Positions 12,224 to 12,565 of a stretch of DNA of 12,565 nucleotides are shown piece by piece. The stretch covers positions 1-12,565 of the forward strand of contig JACDGA010000024.1 of the NCBI GenBank assembly GCA_013815505.1, written 5' to 3'. The notes beneath the pieces were generated by a model that was not told the origin of the DNA, ran no database searches, and worked only from the letters and a program-made list of their open reading frames with translations. This DNA comes from Acidimicrobiia bacterium (GTDB taxonomy: Bacteria > Actinomycetota > Acidimicrobiia > Acidimicrobiales > Ilumatobacteraceae). Numbering within the stretch: position 1 is the first letter of the stretch; every line of letters starts with the position of its first letter. The translations under genes were made by a program, and so were the position numbers.

Positions 12224-12231
12224 GATCATCG

Positions 12232-12565
12232 ATGGTTGCTCTCGCTGACATCCGGTCCGTCATCTCACGCAACAGGTCCCGATCTGTCCGACGTGCACGA
12301 CGCAGCCGGATCGTCACCACCGGCGCGCTCGCGCTCACCCTCGGACTCGCCGCACCGAACGCACCGAGCGTCGCTGCGACACGCCAGGTCCCGGGCAGCG
12401 CCAGCGCCGGCGACTACTACTTCCCGGCGTACGGCAACGGGGGCTACGACGTCCGCCACTACGACATCGCCGTGCGCTTCGACACCAACACCGAACGCCT
12501 CAGGGGCACGACGACCATCGCGATGGTGCCGACGGTCTCCAACCTCGAGCGCTTCAACCTCGACC
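12232..12565 (+). CDS. Secreted M1-family metallopeptidase, N-terminus only
   Basis: Only the first 111 codons are inside the window; the frame is open to the end. Residues 1-27 are very Arg-rich (RNRSRSVRRARRSR), followed by a hydrophobic stretch (about 28-42) and a likely signal-peptidase site near SVAA at 46-49, so the protein is probably exported. The mature part, YYFPAYGNGGYDVRHYDIAV, then RFDTNTERLRGTTTIAM and FNLD, matches the N-terminal beta domain of secreted actinobacterial M1 (aminopeptidase N-like) zinc peptidases. The catalytic HExxH lies beyond the window and cannot be checked. The long basic n-region is unusual; there is no clear twin-arginine consensus. It is divergent from the rhodanese-E1 gene, with 79 bases between the starts. 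Confidence 0.78.
   Translation, partial: MVALADIRSVISRNRSRSVRRARRSRIVTTGALALTLGLAAPNAPSVAATRQVPGSASAGDYYFPAYGNGGYDVRHYDIAVRFDTNTERLRGTTTIAMVPTVSNLERFNLD

Overview
The window is high-GC DNA, densely packed with genes on both strands. It looks chromosomal and actinobacterial. The evidence is the codon use, a DUF222/HNH protein of the 13E12-repeat type, an actinobacterial-style zinc-less MoeZ/MoeB E1 enzyme, and TANNNT -10 boxes placed 6 to 8 bases before start codons. An Acidimicrobiia-like host is my guess from the overall gene style; the sequence does not prove it. I see no rRNA, tRNA, CRISPR array, transposase, phage gene or plasmid function.

Layout, left end: the 3' part of a class I glutamine amidotransferase (1-698) is followed by a DEAD-box RNA helicase (924-2564) with a hairpin-rich leader and a repetitive Arg/Asp-rich tail. 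The helicase converges on a leftward set: a GNAT acetyltransferase (3101-3991), a 39-residue Lys-rich protein (2876-2995) and an 83-residue SHOCT-like protein (2621-2872). Divergent from the acetyltransferase is a DUF222/HNH nuclease-like gene (4108-5418).

Middle: a leftward block runs Rid-family protein (8072-8476), PPK2 polyphosphate kinase (7163-8008) and archaeal-type methylmalonyl-CoA mutase large subunit (5552-7144). Only 32 bases from the Rid gene, and divergent from it, is a class II aldolase/adducin-family gene (8509-9354). Its 3' end overlaps or abuts an EamA/RhtA-like exporter (9312-10283).

Right end: msrA (10343-10975) converges, with a 4-base gap, on a fused rhodanese-E1 protein of the MoeZ/MoeB type (10980-12152). 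Divergent from that is the start of a secreted M1-type metallopeptidase, cut by the window end (12232 on).

Most genes are metabolic or housekeeping: polyphosphate phosphotransfer, B12-dependent propionate/branched-chain acyl-CoA metabolism, methionine sulfoxide repair, and sulfur-carrier activation for molybdopterin, thiamine or cysteine synthesis. I do not find a convincing new multi-gene system. The points most worth a second look are a recurring leaderless-promoter pattern (five starts), the rhodanese-first domain order with missing zinc cysteines in the E1 protein, Rid and aldolase proteins that each seem to lack a key catalytic residue, a 39-residue gene coupled to a SHOCT-like gene, and hairpins or dyads next to several starts.
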